Assembly (NCBI GenBank): GCA_030616165.1
Contig: JAUWXV010000029.1
Span: 1 to 23,914 of the forward strand
Direction: 5' to 3'
DNA: 23,914 nt
DNA from: a bacterium
Lineage (GTDB): Bacteria > SM23-31 > JAUVVT01
In this document: positions 22,078-23,914 of the stretch, in pieces
How positions within the stretch are numbered: position 1 is the first letter of the stretch
Layout: each line of letters begins with the position of its first letter
Program-made: the position numbers and the translations under genes
The notes under the pieces: model-generated
The model's database searches: none
The model's input: the letters and a program-made list of their open reading frames with translations, nothing else
What the model was told of the DNA's origin: nothing

Positions 22078-23580
22078 ATGAATATTAAATTTTTTAAAAT
22101 TATATTTCAGAAAATGGATAAATTTATCAGATTAATCTCATTATTGTTTATAGTTATCCCTATTCTTTCAAATCAAAGCTTTGGATTTAATATTAGAACC
22201 CTAATCCTCGAAGAATGTATTAACATAGCATTAGAAAAAAGCCCTGAGATTATGTATTTAAAGTCTGACCTTGAAAGAGACCAACAGCGAGTAAAAGCAA
22301 CAAGAGCAGGTCTTAAGTCCAATGCTTCTGCCAACTTTTATCTCCCTTCTCTCCATGATATGATTGATGAAATTTATGATAGCAGTGAGAAAATATTTAA
22401 ATTTAAACATACAAGAAGAAATAGAATTTTATCCAATTTAAGAATAAATCAACCTATTCCAACAAATGGAAATTTCTCATTAAATCATATATTCTTTTAT
22501 GAAACCCAACTTCATGGCGTTAGAAATTTCTCAAACCATTTTTATTTGGAATATGTCCAGCCAATATTTACACCAAATTTACTCAAAATGAACATAAGGA
22601 GAGCAGAACTTTCATTAAGAAGAACACAATTACAATATGAATCGAGAAGGCTGAATCTTATACATTCTATTACTTCAAACTTTTACGAGTTATATAAATC
22701 CACAGTTGAATACGAAATTCAGGCTGCTGAAACAAAACAAAGAGAAACAGCAGTAAAATCCGCAGAAGAAAAATTAAAATCGGGTGGAATCGATGAAATG
22801 GAATTGACCCAGCTTGAGGTTGCACTTTCCAACAGTAGAGCGGAACTCTTATCGAGAAAAAAAGAACTTGAGGAAAAAACAAATTGGTTTAAACAAATAA
22901 TCGGATTATTCACAGAAGATGAAATCAGGATTAGTCCAGACCTTGACTTTACACCCGAAATAGTCGAACCGGAATCTGTGGTTAAAGAGGGTCTTAATAA
23001 CAGTATAATCTTTAAAGAATATGAAATTAATCTTGAATCTTCAAGGCTGCGTGTTATCGATGCTCAACGAAGAAACGAATTTAAAGGAGATATAATTATT
23101 TCATTAGGTTTAGATAATAAAGACCCACTATTTTCTGAAAGTTTTTCGCACTTTGATAGGACAAACAGCATCATTCTTAATTTCAGTATGCCTTTGTGGG
23201 ATTGGGGCAGAAATAAAGCACAAGTTGCATCCGCAACGGCTTCTCTAAGAAGAACAGTACTATCAGCAGAAGAAAACAGAAAAAGTGTCGAGCGGGAACT
23301 GCGCGAGGCTGTGAGAAAAATTAATGAGGCAACTAATAGACTGAATATTTTAAAAAGGAGTCAGCAAACTGCGCAAAAGAGTTACGACATGATTTTAGAA
23401 AAATTTAACATGGGCGAGATAAGTGCCCAAGACCTCGAGCGAGCACAGAGAAGACTTACAAGAACCAAATTATCACACATCGATGCTGTTGTCGATTATC
23501 AAATCGCAATGTCTGACCTTGAAAGGAGAAAAAGCGGCGGCTTTGGATTCGTGAGAATTCAAAGAGGAGGAGGAAGATAA
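22078..23580 (+). CDS. TolC-family outer-membrane protein, second of a tandem pair
   Basis: This is a paralogue of the preceding gene, 500 residues from the ATG at 22078. The frame is open to an ATG at 22036 that would overlap the first gene by 11 bp. The chosen start has AGGGA about 10 bp upstream. An ATG at 22114 gives the shortest signal peptide but no ribosome-binding site. The signal core is RLISLLFIVIPILSNQSFG. It shares with its neighbour INQPIPTNGNFSLN, ETQL, RNFSN, QPIFTPN, IRRAEL and MPLWDWGRNKAQV. The helical second half ends with a Gly/Arg-rich tail (RKSGGFGFVRIQRGGGR) absent from the first copy. A tandem duplication is evident; whether they form mixed trimers or serve different pumps cannot be seen. 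Confidence 0.85.
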   Translation: MNIKFFKIIFQKMDKFIRLISLLFIVIPILSNQSFGFNIRTLILEECINIALEKSPEIMYLKSDLERDQQRVKATRAGLKSNASANFYLPSLHDMIDEIYDSSEKIFKFKHTRRNRILSNLRINQPIPTNGNFSLNHIFFYETQLHGVRNFSNHFYLEYVQPIFTPNLLKMNIRRAELSLRRTQLQYESRRLNLIHSITSNFYELYKSTVEYEIQAAETKQRETAVKSAEEKLKSGGIDEMELTQLEVALSNSRAELLSRKKELEEKTNWFKQIIGLFTEDEIRISPDLDFTPEIVEPESVVKEGLNNSIIFKEYEINLESSRLRVIDAQRRNEFKGDIIISLGLDNKDPLFSESFSHFDRTNSIILNFSMPLWDWGRNKAQVASATASLRRTVLSAEENRKSVERELREAVRKINEATNRLNILKRSQQTAQKSYDMILEKFNMGEISAQDLERAQRRLTRTKLSHIDAVVDYQIAMSDLERRKSGGFGFVRIQRGGGR

Positions 23581-23663
23581 ACAAGCGTAGGCAGAGGAAT
23601 GTTTCCAGGGAGTATGTTTTAAAATATTAACCTATTATTTTTTAAATTTACTTTTAAATTTCA

Positions 23664-23755
23664 TTAATAAGCCTCAGGCTTATTAACCCCTAACTTCAGT
23701 TAGGGGTATATTAGATGATATTACATCATTATAAACCGTTTCAACGGTTTTTCAT
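23664..23755. repeat. Run of three perfect hairpins after the tandem TolC-like genes
   Basis: TTAATAAGCC/GGCTTATTAA (23664-23686, loop TCA), ACCCCTAACT/AGTTAGGGGT (23686-23707, loop TC) and AAACCGTT/AACGGTTT (23733-23750, loop TC) follow one another. The first two abut. The third is followed by a short T run (GGTTTTTC) and is the best terminator candidate for the TolC-like pair. From 23581 to 23663 and from 23756 to 23899 I see no gene. Confidence 0.75.
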
Positions 23756-23899
23756 AAATTAATTGCTTCTCGACTGATAACACCTATAATGCAATTAACA
23801 ATACTTTTCCAAACATCAAATTATGATTAAAATCCAGAATAACATTCGTTGCATTGGTATTGTCACAAAGACAAAAAATTAGTTATCTGAAACATTCAT

Positions 23900-23914
23900 T
23901 GTAGGGGCGAACGG
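23900..23914. repeat. Start of a TTGTAGGG-type dispersed repeat cut by the window end
   Basis: TTGTAGGGGCGAACGG begins at the window edge and matches the leading part of the repeats at 10564 and 14772. The rest of the palindrome lies outside the window. Confidence 0.6.

Noticed and set aside
23599-23622. Seven-codon frame after the second TolC-like gene
   Set aside because: It is preceded by GAGGA but is too short and without any supporting feature; probably chance.

Overview
The window is A+T-rich bacterial DNA. It carries ten intact protein genes and an unusual amount of short intergenic inverted and direct repeats. The large C25 (gingipain-type) peptidase, with tandem extracellular domains and a C-terminal FlgD-like/type IX secretion sorting domain, points to a diderm of the Fibrobacterota-Chlorobiota-Bacteroidota (FCB) superphylum. 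So do the TolC-type outer-membrane proteins and the LpoA-like envelope protein. The heavy load of small hairpin repeats, the low G+C and the frequent TTG start codons fit an uncultivated FCB-side lineage (Cloacimonadota, Marinimicrobia, WOR-3 or similar). No rRNA or marker gene here lets me decide.

Region 1 (1-6554, all minus strand): a tight five-gene run, trkA, trkH, an LpoA-like TPR plus periplasmic-binding protein, larE and pgeF. Spacings are 0-27 bp, so it is probably one transcript. It combines K+ uptake (TrkA gating subunits plus the TrkH channel), an envelope protein, sulfur insertion for the lactate-racemase-type nickel-pincer cofactor (LarE with three cysteines, probably the Fe-S type) and peptidoglycan/purine housekeeping (PgeF/YfiH).

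Region 2 (6657-13552, minus strand): a tripartite efflux system transcribed as tolC, membrane-fusion protein, then RND pump, and closed by an intrinsic terminator. A 914-bp block of nested repeats separates the pump from its adaptor. The pump has about 120 extra residues forming roughly four additional membrane segments, and it lacks the usual proton-relay residues in TM4 and TM10. Upstream of tolC a 30-bp near-copy of the pump gene's own coding sequence sits beside a 17-bp perfect stem-loop.

Region 3 (13879-14895): a single STAS-domain anti-sigma-factor antagonist with a palindrome overlapping its likely -10 box, surrounded by dispersed hairpin repeats.

Region 4 (14896-20277, minus): a 1793-residue secreted C25 peptidase, PorU2-like, with catalytic His and Cys present. 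It also has CARDB, FnIII-like, FAM3/ILEI-like and sorting domains. A terminator-like hairpin lies in its leader.

Region 5 (20455-23580, plus, divergent from the peptidase): a well-formed promoter and two tandem paralogous TolC-family outer-membrane proteins, with no pump beside them inside the window. The last 330 bp is a run of three perfect hairpins and the start of another dispersed repeat.
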